DNA of 64,000 nucleotides, taken from NCBI RefSeq assembly GCF_021044685.1, contig NZ_CP088014.1:372001-436000 (forward strand), written 5' to 3'. Both the position numbers and the translations under genes were made by a program. Under the pieces are notes generated by a model that had not been told where the DNA came from, made no database searches, and saw only the letters and a list, made by a program, of their open reading frames with translations. Below, one piece after another: positions 8,525 through 16,876 of the stretch (positions are counted from its first letter, which is position 1; every line of letters begins with the position of its first letter). The DNA comes from Bradyrhizobium daqingense (lineage in GTDB: Bacteria > Pseudomonadota > Alphaproteobacteria > Rhizobiales > Xanthobacteraceae).

Positions 8525-9557
8525 TTACGTCTCCCATTTCTACAATCGCGCGAAACTGTGTCGACGTAAGTTCTCGAAGATCCCATCGCGGCTGTTCTGT
8601 GACATGGGCTTCCTCGAGCAATCGGCCACGAGTGATGCGCCGATTGAACGCAACGTTGTATGTCAAGCGCGCAACATACAAGCGGTCGCTTTCCACATAC
8701 TGGTCTCGCAGTTCCGCTTCAGTGAAAACGCTATGCGGGGCCGTGTAATCCAAAAACGCCTCGATGCTCGCGAAGTCTCTCTTACGACGAATTTCTTCTA
8801 CGATGCAAATGGATGATGCAACGGAACGGTAGTATGCTGGCCCTTGGTGGTCTGTTGTTCGATAGATTACTACCGCGTCTCCCGGGGACATGCGGGTCAA
8901 CGGTATTTTACCGATGTAGACTTTATGGATCGTATTGGTGTGCGAGACGTCTCGAACAATTTCTCGGGGTTCGTTTTTCAAGATTGAATCAGGTAGGAGC
9001 TGCGTGTGGTATTCGGGGTACACCGCAAGTAGCCAAGCCTTCTTTCCAGCAATATGCACGAAAGGGTAGTCACTGATCATGTCGCCCGAAAACCGATCCA
9101 GGCGCCTCGCGTAAACCAGTTCCTCGCCGCTTTGTGTTGTCTTAGTGCCGACTCTCTGGAATCCGTAACGTTCGAATAGCCGGATTAAATCTTGGTGCAC
9201 ATCAAAGATGGTCACGTAGATCCCGTCCATATTTGCGTCGATGGCTGTGTCGAAGATTTTCTTGAGCACGCGCTCGCCCAATTTGGTGCCTCGACCCTCT
9301 ATCTTCAGGGTGCCAACCTTCAGCCATTTGAGATCCACAAGCGGGGGAGTAACGTCAGAAACAGCGCCTTGTTCGGGTTTCAGATAAATCATGCCGCTTA
9401 GAACGGCAGCGTCGTCCTCTACCACGTACACGTCGGCGTCAGCTTTTCGAGCAAACCAATCCGCAAAGTCGACATAGCCGCTCTTGAGGCTGTCAAAGAA
9501 CGGGTCACTAAGGCGAAGGTCTCGAAATTTCGTTAGTCGAAGCTGCCTACCTACCAC
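8502..9557 (-). CDS. GNAT acetyltransferase fused to a PUA/EVE/ASCH-like domain
   Basis: This is the first gene of the three-gene overlapping operon, 351 residues. The N-terminal half is GNAT: DVYVVEDDAAVLSGMIYL strands, then GTLKIEGRGTKLGERVLKK, where R89-G90...G94 fits acetyl-CoA binding, and LFERYGFQRVG (127-137). The C-terminal half (about 165-340) begins with a strand/helix unit (KKAWLLAVYPEYHTQLLPD) and has SPGDAVVIYRTTDHQGPAYYRSVASSICIVEEI cut into strands, like PUA-type nucleic-acid binding folds. It suggests an acetyltransferase guided to an RNA or nucleotide. Its last 23 bases overlap the ASCH gene. The domain split is confident; the substrate is unknown. Confidence 0.75.
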   Translation of the reverse strand: MVGRQLRLTKFRDLRLSDPFFDSLKSGYVDFADWFARKADADVYVVEDDAAVLSGMIYLKPEQGAVSDVTPPLVDLKWLKVGTLKIEGRGTKLGERVLKKIFDTAIDANMDGIYVTIFDVHQDLIRLFERYGFQRVGTKTTQSGEELVYARRLDRFSGDMISDYPFVHIAGKKAWLLAVYPEYHTQLLPDSILKNEPREIVRDVSHTNTIHKVYIGKIPLTRMSPGDAVVIYRTTDHQGPAYYRSVASSICIVEEIRRKRDFASIEAFLDYTAPHSVFTEAELRDQYVESDRLYVARLTYNVAFNRRITRGRLLEEAHVTEQPRWDLRELTSTQFRAIVEMGDVNARIVVD

Positions 9558-9858
9558 GCTGCCCCCCTCCAGCCGCGAGTGATTACAACTTTTAGACCGA
9601 TTTGCTGCGGTCTCACAACCTCCTCATGTAAGGCGCGAGGCGGCTTTTGGCACAGAGATCAACACCGGAGCAGGTGGTGCCGGAGAGGGATTGGCGCTTG
9701 ACGTCTAGTTTGGCCGCGTGGCGCGTCGCCGCGGCTTCCATTGGTTGGACAATGCGTTGACGGCGGCCTCGAGCGCCTTTCGGGTACCGACGAAGCCGGC
9801 CATGCATTCCAATTTGAAGCCTGCCGGGTATTCCGATCGGAAGCCGGCCCCCTTGGCG
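9558..9858. other. No gene recognised
   Basis: Upstream region of the GNAT-fusion operon, about 300 bases, followed on the left side by IS21-type debris. Open frames here are Arg-rich and look non-coding. Confidence 0.4.
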
Positions 9859-10071
9859 TCAATCGCATGGGTCGATCTGATGATGTCGTTGAGGGATGAG
9901 AAGGTCAAGGACCGATTGATCTGGAGCGGATTGCTTTTGCTTTCTGAGGCTGTCTCCTTTGAGTTCAATGCGGTAGGCGTTGTGGACGCGGCGATCGAGG
10001 GTTGCGTCGGTGACGATCCTCGCGCCTACCACGACCGCCTGCTGTGGGCGTATGTTTATGGCCGACGACAA
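9859..10071 (-). mobile_element. IstB-like ATPase fragment (IS21-family remnant)
   Basis: The minus strand encodes VTDATLDRRVHNAYRIELKGDSLRKQK. This matches the C-terminal end of IstB helper ATPases of IS21 elements, where a 'DAILDRIVHNAHRIELKG' pattern is usual. The rest of istB and all of istA are absent. The frame then runs into unrelated sequence. Confidence 0.65.
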
Positions 10072-10471
10072 AAGGATCCGAGCCGATGCCGGCCGATATA
10101 CTTTATCAAACTTATCAACCTGCGCTAGGCGCGCATCAGGAGGCCCACCGATCCATTTAGGTCCGTTGTGGTCTACGACCCATCCTTCTCTCGATAAACA
10201 TGTTCACCTCTACGTCAGCGAGAGTTCAAAGGTTATAGATCCAGTATTGCATAATCCCCAGTCTCTGCATTATGAGCGGCCTCGATACGATACCGGCACG
10301 CGGGCAAGCCCTCGCGACGTCCCTGGAGACACCCCCTGACTCCGTGTCCATGCCGGTGATCCAGGGGATAGAGCGCAGAATTAACAACGATCCAAGACTT
10401 TGCATCCTTGTTCCTCCGGGCCATTTCCAACACGACCGTCTACGAGCTAGCTCGTCGCCGTCCTCTGAGGC
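10072..10471. other. No gene recognised
   Basis: Roughly 400 bases downstream of the ATPase gene (10472-11653). A 66-codon minus-strand frame (10233-10433) shows no domain and no ribosome binding site that I trust. Confidence 0.4.
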
Positions 10472-11653
10472 TCACCGCCTCATCGGAGGCAGCGTGGTCG
10501 CGCTGAAAGCCGCCGAGGGGACTCCATCGATCATAAGCTTCAGGTAGATGCGATAATTCGGTATTTGCGATAGATCGATCTCATCAAATCGTCCCTGAAA
10601 CTCCCGAGCAAGATATGGCGCATCCTCCGAGCCAACTCTGAACGAAATAATGGTTCCCGCATTTCCCAGCACCGCGTGGCGCACGTCTGGTTCAAGCTGA
10701 TGAAGGTATTGGTGGGCGACGGTAAAGCCGAGCCGATACTTGCGAAGCTCTGAGAACATATTCGCCATGGCGAGCGTCGTAAAGTTTTGAAACTCGTCAA
10801 CGTAGACAAAGAAGGGCCGCCGCTCATACTCGGGTAGGTCCGCGCGACTAAACGCAGCAAGCCCGAGCGTAGTGACGAGCAATCCGCCCAGGAGCGACGA
10901 GCTGTCCTCACCGATTTGCCCTTTGGCCAGGTTCACCAGCAGTACTTTGCGCTCATCCATGATTTGCCGCACGTGGAGATCATGCTCGGGAGCGGTTAGA
11001 AGTCTGTTGAGTATCGGATCTGAAAGGAAGGCGCCCACTTTATTCTGGATCGGCGCTGTGCTGTCGGCACGGTAACCAAACGAGAACCGCTCAAACTCAT
11101 TTATGAAGAACGCCCGAACCGTCTCATTCTTCAAGTGTCGCGCAATCTCGGCGCGGAACTTCCGGTCCGACAGGATGCGCAGCACGTCGTGCATCGTGGC
11201 GTGCGGCTGCTCCAGCAGCGCCATCAGAACATTTCGCAAAATGTGCTCCATGCGAACGCCCCAGGCATCCGGCCACATTTTTTTGAATACTTCGATGAAG
11301 CCAGAAGCGGCGAGTGCGATCCGATCTTCACGGACATGCCGCAGGGGATTGTACCCATACGGCTGGGACGGATCGCACGCATTTAAGTAGATCACGTCTG
11401 ACGCACGTCTCGTCGGAACTTGAGCCGCGACACGCTCCACCAAGTCGCCGTGAGGATCGATAAGAGCAAGTCCACATCCGCGCTCAATGTCCTGCAGCGC
11501 CATGGACTCGATTAACGTCGACTTTCCGGTACCCGTCTTGCCGATGATGTAGATGTGCGAGAAGCGGTCTTCGTCCTTGATTCCAAAGGCGCAACCGTCG
11601 CTGCGGTGATCGGTGCGAGCGAAGCGTGTTACTCCGGGTGACATGAGCCACAT
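10472..11653 (-). CDS. HerA/VirD4-like DUF87 ATPase (conjugation-type)
   Basis: This 393-residue RecA-fold ATPase has Walker A GKTGTGKST (residues 38-46), then LALIDPHGDLVERV, and Walker B FFVYVDEFQNF. The late motifs SELRKYRLGFTVAHQYLHQL and ISFRVGSEDAPYLAREFQG are typical of type IV secretion coupling proteins and HerA helicases. It lacks the N-terminal membrane region of VirD4 proper, so it is a soluble, HerA-like form. It may pump DNA for an integrative element, but no relaxase or mating-pair genes are nearby. A fragment of a close homologue sits at 77-192. The start could be a few codons away, as no strong ribosome binding site is seen. Confidence 0.85.
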   Translation of the reverse strand: MWLMSPGVTRFARTDHRSDGCAFGIKDEDRFSHIYIIGKTGTGKSTLIESMALQDIERGCGLALIDPHGDLVERVAAQVPTRRASDVIYLNACDPSQPYGYNPLRHVREDRIALAASGFIEVFKKMWPDAWGVRMEHILRNVLMALLEQPHATMHDVLRILSDRKFRAEIARHLKNETVRAFFINEFERFSFGYRADSTAPIQNKVGAFLSDPILNRLLTAPEHDLHVRQIMDERKVLLVNLAKGQIGEDSSSLLGGLLVTTLGLAAFSRADLPEYERRPFFVYVDEFQNFTTLAMANMFSELRKYRLGFTVAHQYLHQLEPDVRHAVLGNAGTIISFRVGSEDAPYLAREFQGRFDEIDLSQIPNYRIYLKLMIDGVPSAAFSATTLPPMRR

Positions 11654-11922
11654 TTTCTCGCTCCGCGCGCACTTACAGAGAGGGTGTAATGCCTTCCTAA
11701 GTCACGTCGGACTCGTGACCCACGAGCACGATTTCGCCTCTCCACTCAATCGGCGTTAGCCGCGAAAATCGTTGCAGGTGCGATCTTTCACGTTCCGCCC
11801 TGCGATCCGGGACCTGCATGCGTGTCCGGGTTTCGGTGGCGAGGCGGAGGCATCGCGACGAGCGTCCATACGATCGATTGAGCATTTCTTCTAATTTCGC
11901 TCAGTAGTGGACGCTCGCTCCG
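11654..11922. other. No gene recognised
   Basis: About 270 bases between the divergent ATPase gene and the small operon at 11975; a likely double promoter region. I could not pick out convincing promoter boxes. Confidence 0.35.
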
Positions 11923-11966
11923 CCTCGCGAACGAGCACCCGAATGGGTCGGATGCTCGTAGCGAGG
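11923..11966 (+). promoter_or_regulatory. Hairpin that pairs with the ribosome binding site of the 11975 gene
   Basis: CCTCGC (11923-11928) plus ACGAGCA (11931-11937) pair with TGCTCGT (11953-11959) plus GCGAGG (11961-11966). This gives about 13 base pairs with a tiny internal loop. The loop (11938-11952) contains a further CCC/GGG pairing. The 3' arm GCGAGG overlaps the Shine-Dalgarno (GAGGAGG) of the ATG at 11975. Folding would hide that site. A protein operator (inverted repeat) is the alternative reading. Confidence 0.6.
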
Positions 11967-11974
11967 AGGACACG

Positions 11975-12217
11975 ATGTCCAACATTTCTCTTGCCCAGAG
12001 AGTTCAAAAGCTGGTGACGCTTTGCGATCAGAGGGGCTTCCAAGACCTGGACGATCTTCTGTTGGCAGCTCTCCTGAAAGATGCGAGCCCGGCGATCTGC
12101 ATGACGGAGGGGTGCAACAACACCGCCGACATGGAGCCCGACCAGGACCAAGGCTTCTGCGAAGCATGTGGTGGCAAGACGATCATCTCAGCACTTGTGC
12201 TGGCCGGCCTAATCTAG
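11975..12217 (+). CDS. Small cysteine-containing hypothetical protein
   Basis: An 80-residue protein (MSNISLAQRVQKLV...) with a helical N-terminus and a likely zinc-binding part: C42 and C47 (CMTEGC) and C62 and C65 (CEAC). It follows a GAGGAGG ribosome binding site that lies inside the 11923-11966 hairpin. It heads a run of three close, co-directional small genes, ten bases ahead of the next one. Proteins of this look are common on rhizobial mobile elements; function unknown. Confidence 0.65.
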   Translation: MSNISLAQRVQKLVTLCDQRGFQDLDDLLLAALLKDASPAICMTEGCNNTADMEPDQDQGFCEACGGKTIISALVLAGLI

Positions 12218-12227
12218 GAGGCCGACG

Positions 12228-12380
12228 ATGTTGGTTCGCAACTACTATCACCGCGCGGAATTAAACCGCGAGTGGAGCGACGTGTGGTCCGCACAATGTG
12301 ACGATGAATGTCCATACTGCGGAGCTCGCCACATGCCGCCCTATAGGAGCAAGGACGCGGAGGAGTGCGATGATGAATAG
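12228..12380 (+). CDS. 50-residue hypothetical protein with a CPYC motif
   Basis: The ATG at 12228 has a good TAGGAGG site and starts MLVRNYYHRAELNREW. The chain carries a C24...C28PYC31 cluster that could bind zinc, and ends in an acidic tail. It sits between the 80-residue gene and the DUF3768 gene, overlapping the latter by 11 bases, so all three are likely one operon. Small size leaves some doubt. Confidence 0.6.
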   Translation: MLVRNYYHRAELNREWSDVWSAQCDDECPYCGARHMPPYRSKDAEECDDE

Positions 12381-12690
12381 TATCGCCCTTCTCAACGATG
12401 CCTTCCGGCACACCTTCTGTGGCGGCAAGGTAATGATGACAATCGGAGTCGCCGAGCTACCCGACTGCGTAAAGGCCGAGGCGCTCCGTCAGGTGGCGGA
12501 TTTCTCCGGGTTTACAGAGGAGAACGATCCTCATGGCGAGCACGACTTCGGAAGCTTCGACCTGGTGGGTCGAAAGTTCTTCTGGAAGATCGACTACTAC
12601 GACAGGAAGATGCAGCACGGCTCCGAAGATCCAAGCGACTCGGAAAGGACATTGCGTGTCCTCACGCTGATGCTGGCGAGCGAGTACTGA
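12370..12690 (+). CDS. DUF3768-family protein
   Basis: This 106-residue protein begins MMNSIALLNDAFRHTFCGGKVMMT. It continues VRQ-type helix (LRQVADFSGFTEENDPHGEHDFGSF) and FFWKIDYYDRKMQHGSEDPSD, then LTLMLASEY, the layout of DUF3768. Members are frequent on alphaproteobacterial plasmids and islands and have no known activity. It is the last gene of the small operon and a terminator hairpin follows at 12838. Confidence 0.75.
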   Translation: MMNSIALLNDAFRHTFCGGKVMMTIGVAELPDCVKAEALRQVADFSGFTEENDPHGEHDFGSFDLVGRKFFWKIDYYDRKMQHGSEDPSDSERTLRVLTLMLASEY

Positions 12691-12837
12691 ACAGAACAAG
12701 AAATGACCGCCTCCCGTCCAGACGCTGCGGAAGAATGCTCCAGCAGAGCACCGTTGCGGGGAACATCGGAAGGCCTGCCGAACCCTCAAGGTTAAACGCG
12801 CGATCAGTGCGGATTTGCCTCAGACGCTGCTTGTCCA

Positions 12838-12862
12838 GCCCTCGCCACGGCGAGGGCTTTTT
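12838..12862 (+). terminator. Intrinsic terminator
   Basis: GCCCTCGC and GCGAGGGC form an eight-base-pair GC-rich stem with a CACG loop, followed directly by five T residues. It would end the 11975-12690 operon. Confidence 0.75.
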
Positions 12863-12967
12863 ATGGATACTGAATGGTGGTAAGTACGCTGCCCTAGCAT
12901 TGGTTGCGTTCAGATAACATGACTCCGAGGCGCATTTGTCTAGCGCGCGCGATTCCGACCGGCGTTA

Positions 12968-13249
12968 CTAGGATCCCCGGTATCGTATATCCGAACACAA
13001 ACGCGGAGCCTTGCTAACCATCGAGATGGCCTTCTCGGCTCTTGCGCTATAGCTACCTCTCGCCAAAAACTCGTTCAGCAAGTGCTGTTTGATCCTTGCG
13101 GCCTCACGCTCCCCCTGTGAGGCAAGCCAAAGGATACGTTCCGCGATCTCCAGCGCAGAGCGTTGCCTCTGCTCGATGAACGTGGAGCTAGCAAGTACTT
13201 CATCGAGAACGTTGCGGAGCATCTGCACCGTAGCATTGTCGTAGGGCAT
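12968..13249 (-). CDS. Small helical hypothetical protein
   Basis: From the ATG at 13249 the frame gives a 93-residue, mainly helical protein (MPYDNATVQMLRNVLDEVL, then RSALEIAERILWLASQGERE). I split it from the longer open frame reaching 13780 because the upstream part is an unrelated IS3 transposase. Similar short proteins are widespread in rhizobia and lack a known function. Confidence 0.5.
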   Translation of the reverse strand: MPYDNATVQMLRNVLDEVLASSTFIEQRQRSALEIAERILWLASQGEREAARIKQHLLNEFLARGSYSARAEKAISMVSKAPRLCSDIRYRGS

Positions 13250-13539
13250 GTCCGAATATCTATCCCGTCGAATAACTAAACAAAAAATATTGCGCTCTTG
13301 CTCACTCCCACCAGCAGCAATTGTCGGACCGACGTTCTTAACACGCGTTGATTGCGGATTTATGACATTTAGTGTCATGATTGAGCGAGATGATACCGCC
13401 AGTGACGTTGCCCAGCGCAAAAGACGGACGATCACGTCTGGTAGAGCCGAGTGATCGAACCTGGACGTGGCGACGGCCAAAGCGCGTCGCAGTACCACTG
13501 GAAAGGGGAAAGGAACATTACCGTTCTCCTGCGCGATGC

Positions 13540-13840
13540 TTGAAACAAGACGATGTGCTCTCCGAAGCCGGAACAGCTTCTTGTGATTGACCAGATAGCC
13601 CTCCCGTTTGAGCTGCACGTGCAGGCGTCTATAGCCGAAACGGCGACGCCCCCCCGGGATTGCCCTCATGCGCTGGCGAAGGCCGGCATCATCCGCGCGG
13701 GCCGCCTTGTATCTCATCGTCATGCGGCAATAGCCGATGGCTTTACACGCCCGCCCTTCGTCCATTCCGTAGACGTCCACGAGATGGGCGACAGCTTTCC
13801 GCTTGGCAGCGGAAGTTCGTCCCAGATTTCACGGGCGTCC
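13540..13840 (-). mobile_element. IS3-family transposase (orfB) remnant
   Basis: The minus strand reads KRKAVAHLVDVYGMDEGRACKAIG, then RMTMRYK, ADDAGLRQRMRAI and RRRFGYRRLHVQLKREG. This is the N-terminal helix-turn-helix part of IS3 orfB. The catalytic DDE core is missing, replaced by unrelated sequence fused in frame from about 13540. Confidence 0.75.
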
Positions 13841-13930
13841 CCTGTGGTCACGGCTCCGCGCCTGGCCATCGTCCCAGTCGGCGCGCAACATGTGCACATG
13901 CACAAACCTCCCAACAATGGTAGAGTCGAG

Positions 13931-14182
13931 ATGCCAGCCGGCGATGATAAGTCGCCGGCGCCGTATGGTTCTTTGAAAACTCCCGACTGTTTCGGAGCCG
14001 ATGCTGAGTTATTGACCACCGCTGAAGTGGCCGAACTACTGAGAATTTCCACTTCTAGCGTGCGACGCCTGCAACAGCGGCGACGCATTCCCTTCCTCAA
14101 ACTGGGCGGCAGCATTCGTTTCGCCAAGCGCGACGTCATTTCGTATTTGGCGAGGCAGCGGACCGAAACAATCGATAAATAA
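13931..14182 (+). CDS. Excisionase-type helix-turn-helix DNA-binding protein
   Basis: An 83-residue protein with the MerR/excisionase pattern LLTTAEVAELLRISTSSVRR, then RRRIPFLKLGGSIRFAKRDVISYLAR. I chose the ATG at 13931; an in-frame ATG at 13898 is also possible. It is six bases upstream of the integrase gene, the usual place for a recombination directionality factor. Such proteins bind DNA near att sites and steer the integrase toward excision. Confidence 0.75.
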   Translation: MPAGDDKSPAPYGSLKTPDCFGADAELLTTAEVAELLRISTSSVRRLQQRRRIPFLKLGGSIRFAKRDVISYLARQRTETIDK

Positions 14183-14187
14183 CGGAT

Positions 14188-15327
14188 ATGACAGTACGAA
14201 TGATAAAAAACTCGTGGTGGGTCGATTTCACGGTCAACTCCACACGGTATAGAAAACGTAGTCCTGAGAACACAAAGGCCGGAGCGCAGGCGTACGAAGC
14301 TACCTTGCGACAAAAGCTAGCACGTGGCGATTCGATAAATATCGGAGCGCTACGGCCGAAGGACCTGACCTTTGCCGAGTTCGCGGTGAAATGGTTTGAG
14401 GACTATGTAAGACCGAACAACAAGTATTCTGAGCAACTGTCGAAGAAGTACATTCTGTCTTCATCTCTGCTCCCGTTCTTTGGTCGCAAGGCGATGGGAC
14501 AAATTAAGGGGCATGACATCGAACGTTATAAAGCTCAGCAGGTCCAGCAAGGGTACACAAACAAGACGATCACGAATCGCCTGACGGTGCTCAACAAGTG
14601 CTTGCTCACCGCATATGAGTGGCTTGAGCTTGAGGGAGCGCCGCCGAAGATCAAATGGCCAAAAAGAGCGTTGCCCGAAATTGATTATCTTTCGCCCGAA
14701 GAGTGTGAGCTGCTCCTTTCCGAGGCGAATGGCCTAGTGCACGAACTGGTTCTGACGGCGCTGCGGACAGGTATGCGGCAAGGAGAGCTCAGGGGCCTTC
14801 AGTGGTCATCTCTCGATTGGCTCACGCGCACCGTTGCGGTGAGACATTCATACGATGATCGTGGGAAGACGCTCGTCGCGCCAAAGAATAACCGCACGCG
14901 GCATATACCGCTCGACATCGACGTGTACACGATGCTGTACCGGCGTAAGAAGGACACCGGCTACGTGTTTATGGGCTCGGAGGGCCGCCCGTTCACCAAC
15001 TACCGAATGCACTACGCGATCCGCAAACTCTGTAGGAAGGCTGGGTTTAGAACCATCGGCTGGCACACGCTTCGCCATACGTTTGCTTCTCACCTCGCAA
15101 TGCGCGGCGTGCCCCTACCGGCAATCAAGGAATTAATGGGACACTCCACCATAACCACAACTATGAGATACGCCCATGTGGCGCCGTCCACGCTCCGGAC
15201 AGCCATCGAAATGCTGAACCCAAAGACAATGATGGCGACGGATTCTGGGCAACCCGTGGGCAACCGGTGGCAAGAGATCCAAAGGAGCGTTGCGCGTCAA
15301 GAAAACTCTGCGGCAGAATACGTTTGA
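14188..15327 (+). CDS. int: Tyrosine recombinase / phage-type integrase
   Basis: This 379-residue protein has a SAM-like core-binding domain (about 60-150) and a complete catalytic domain. Visible are R197 (GMRQGE), K233 (PKN), H293-x-x-R296 (HTLRHTF), H319 (MGHS) and nucleophile Y328 (MRYAHV). It should recombine an att site, likely the tRNA-like segment just downstream (15381). It is paired with an excisionase gene. The last codons contain a 19-bp sequence repeated at 15532-15550, hinting at a crossover or duplication at the element's edge. Confidence 0.9.
   Translation: MTVRMIKNSWWVDFTVNSTRYRKRSPENTKAGAQAYEATLRQKLARGDSINIGALRPKDLTFAEFAVKWFEDYVRPNNKYSEQLSKKYILSSSLLPFFGRKAMGQIKGHDIERYKAQQVQQGYTNKTITNRLTVLNKCLLTAYEWLELEGAPPKIKWPKRALPEIDYLSPEECELLLSEANGLVHELVLTALRTGMRQGELRGLQWSSLDWLTRTVAVRHSYDDRGKTLVAPKNNRTRHIPLDIDVYTMLYRRKKDTGYVFMGSEGRPFTNYRMHYAIRKLCRKAGFRTIGWHTLRHTFASHLAMRGVPLPAIKELMGHSTITTTMRYAHVAPSTLRTAIEMLNPKTMMATDSGQPVGNRWQEIQRSVARQENSAAEYV
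15247..15265 (+). repeat. 19-bp direct repeat, copy 1
   Basis: GGGCAACCCGTGGGCAACC lies within the integrase 3' end and recurs exactly at 15532-15550, 285 bases downstream. The two copies flank the tRNA-like segment at 15381. Confidence 0.8.
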
Positions 15328-15380
15328 TTCTAGCGACGAAATCTTAGCGTCGCGCGCGAAACACAGATCATTTGTCTTGT

Positions 15381-15411
15381 GACCCTACGGGGAATCGAAC
15401 CCTGATCTGCG
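15381..15411 (-). tRNA. Possible tRNA 3'-end fragment (att site remnant)
   Basis: On the minus strand the sequence GGGTTCGATTCCCC forms a T-arm and is followed by an acceptor-like TAGGGTCA. No 5' half, anticodon arm or D-arm lies upstream. Position just past an integrase gene fits an attachment site made of the 3' end of a tRNA. I cannot name the amino acid. Confidence 0.4.
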
Positions 15412-15531
15412 AGCTTGGATTTGAGCTTGGAAATGGACCAAAAAGAAGGAAAGACTAGAGGTAGAGCCAAGAATCGGAGGCGTTCAATCGTACTCAAGTT
15501 AGCCAGGATTAGTCAGACTTTATCACTTTTT

Positions 15532-15550
15532 GGGCAACCCGTGGGCAACC
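15532..15550 (+). repeat. 19-bp direct repeat, copy 2
   Basis: Exact second copy of 15247-15265, outside the integrase gene. It could be leftover 3' sequence of a second integrase copy or a short direct repeat made on integration. Confidence 0.8.
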
Positions 15551-15602
15551 ACGCAGTTATTATTAGCAAAGGCGATACGGCAAAGGTGATGAAGCATAAC
15601 GT

Positions 15603-15626
15603 AAAAGCCGCCATATGGCGGCTTTT
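15603..15626 (+). terminator. Perfect palindrome, likely bidirectional terminator
   Basis: A 24-base perfect palindrome with a ten-base-pair stem (AAAAGCCGCC / GGCGGCTTTT) and an ATAT loop. T and A runs at both sides suit termination from either strand, between the integrase (plus) and the 15876-16706 gene (minus). Confidence 0.65.
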
Positions 15627-15875
15627 GCGTTGAGAGACCAAACTGGCGGCCGAGCAAGTGAGCCCTCATCAACCAACGTTGCGGAGACGGAGCTATCGCG
15701 GTTCGGCGAGTCGATTGGCCGGAACGCCAAAGCACGGCAACCTTGTTGGTCTGCAATCTTGCCTCGCCAAACCGTCCGACAAACTCCACTTGCGCTTGGT
15801 TGCCGAGATCGAGAAGTGCAGCACGAAACGCAAACACTTTGAAGAGCGATGCGACTTCATCATCGACGGCGAACG

Positions 15876-16706
15876 TCATTTTGACAACACCTTCCTGTCC
15901 GCCTCGAACGATTCCTGATCTTTCGGCTCGGCAAGCTCAAACCAGGAGCCGGGTGCATACGTGGCGATAAGCTTGGCAAAAAACGATTGTGGCTCCCAAT
16001 CTTGCCCTTCGCGCTTCTCGAAAGTGATGACTCCGTCGCGGGTGAAATAACTAGGTCCGGGAACATTGCAGTCGACCGAAAGCCCGACGCGCCACAGCCC
16101 GCCCTTCACGGTTTGCTGCTCATCTATCATCGGCGAATAATGCACTCCGACCGGCTCGTGGATAGAACAGCGGCCACGCCGCAGAAGATCGCCCAACTTG
16201 CCCTGCGCGGTGGTTACGAAGTTGAAGTTGGCGGGATTATGCAGAAAGTGACGGTTCACGCCGCTTTCGTCGTTTGTCACTTCGTCCGCAATGAGCGAGA
16301 GTGCGAACGCCTGCCAGCCTAGTTCCATCGGCTTTGCATACGGCGCCACAATTTTCACGGTGCCATCGGGCATCACCTCCCACGTGACCGTGTACTCTTC
16401 CTTTGTTTTATCGGCCCGGTGTTTGGCCCACGAAAAGATAACTGGCTCGCCCGAGTCGGTCTTTTGACCAACCTCCCATCCCCTGGGGATGAAGTGTGCT
16501 ACCTTTGAGACCTTGGTGAAGATTTGCTCCGCTGTCTCACCATCCTGCGCTCGCCAGGTTGATTTGACGTTATCGACAAGCGGATTGTCGCTCGTACGAA
16601 CATCGTCGCTCTTACCAGCCAGCCCACCCGGCAAAATGAACCATACGCCAAGGCCGACACAGAGGCCAAGACCGAGACAAAACCAAAGCACGCGCCGATC
16701 GATCAT
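15876..16706 (-). CDS. Membrane-anchored hypothetical protein
   Basis: A 276-residue protein starting MIDRRVLWFCLGLGLCVGL after a GGGGAAG ribosome binding site. One N-terminal membrane helix (about 5-24) is followed by a soluble domain predicted outside the cytoplasm. That domain has TWRAQDGETAEQIFTKVSKV and a strand-rich C-terminal half with a Cys pair (GRCSIHEP, VDCNVPG). No family is recognised. Its genes upstream and downstream face other ways, so it is probably a single-gene unit. Confidence 0.65.
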   Translation of the reverse strand: MIDRRVLWFCLGLGLCVGLGVWFILPGGLAGKSDDVRTSDNPLVDNVKSTWRAQDGETAEQIFTKVSKVAHFIPRGWEVGQKTDSGEPVIFSWAKHRADKTKEEYTVTWEVMPDGTVKIVAPYAKPMELGWQAFALSLIADEVTNDESGVNRHFLHNPANFNFVTTAQGKLGDLLRRGRCSIHEPVGVHYSPMIDEQQTVKGGLWRVGLSVDCNVPGPSYFTRDGVITFEKREGQDWEPQSFFAKLIATYAPGSWFELAEPKDQESFEADRKVLSK

Positions 16707-16876
16707 TTTCGCTTCCCCGAGCAGGTGGTTCCTATACCGTTGTTGTTGGGGGTCGGCGGCGATACTTATGGAGCATGGCGACAATTTCCACGAGACCGGG
16801 TCGGGATTTTCAGTTCGGGATTGGGGTCCGGAGGGAATAGCGCGCCGTCGGCCCTATTTCACGCGTGGCCGATTAC

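Noticed and set aside
12968..13780. Single 270-residue transposase
   Set aside because: Only the first about 80 residues are IS3-like; the rest is an unrelated small protein, so I split it.
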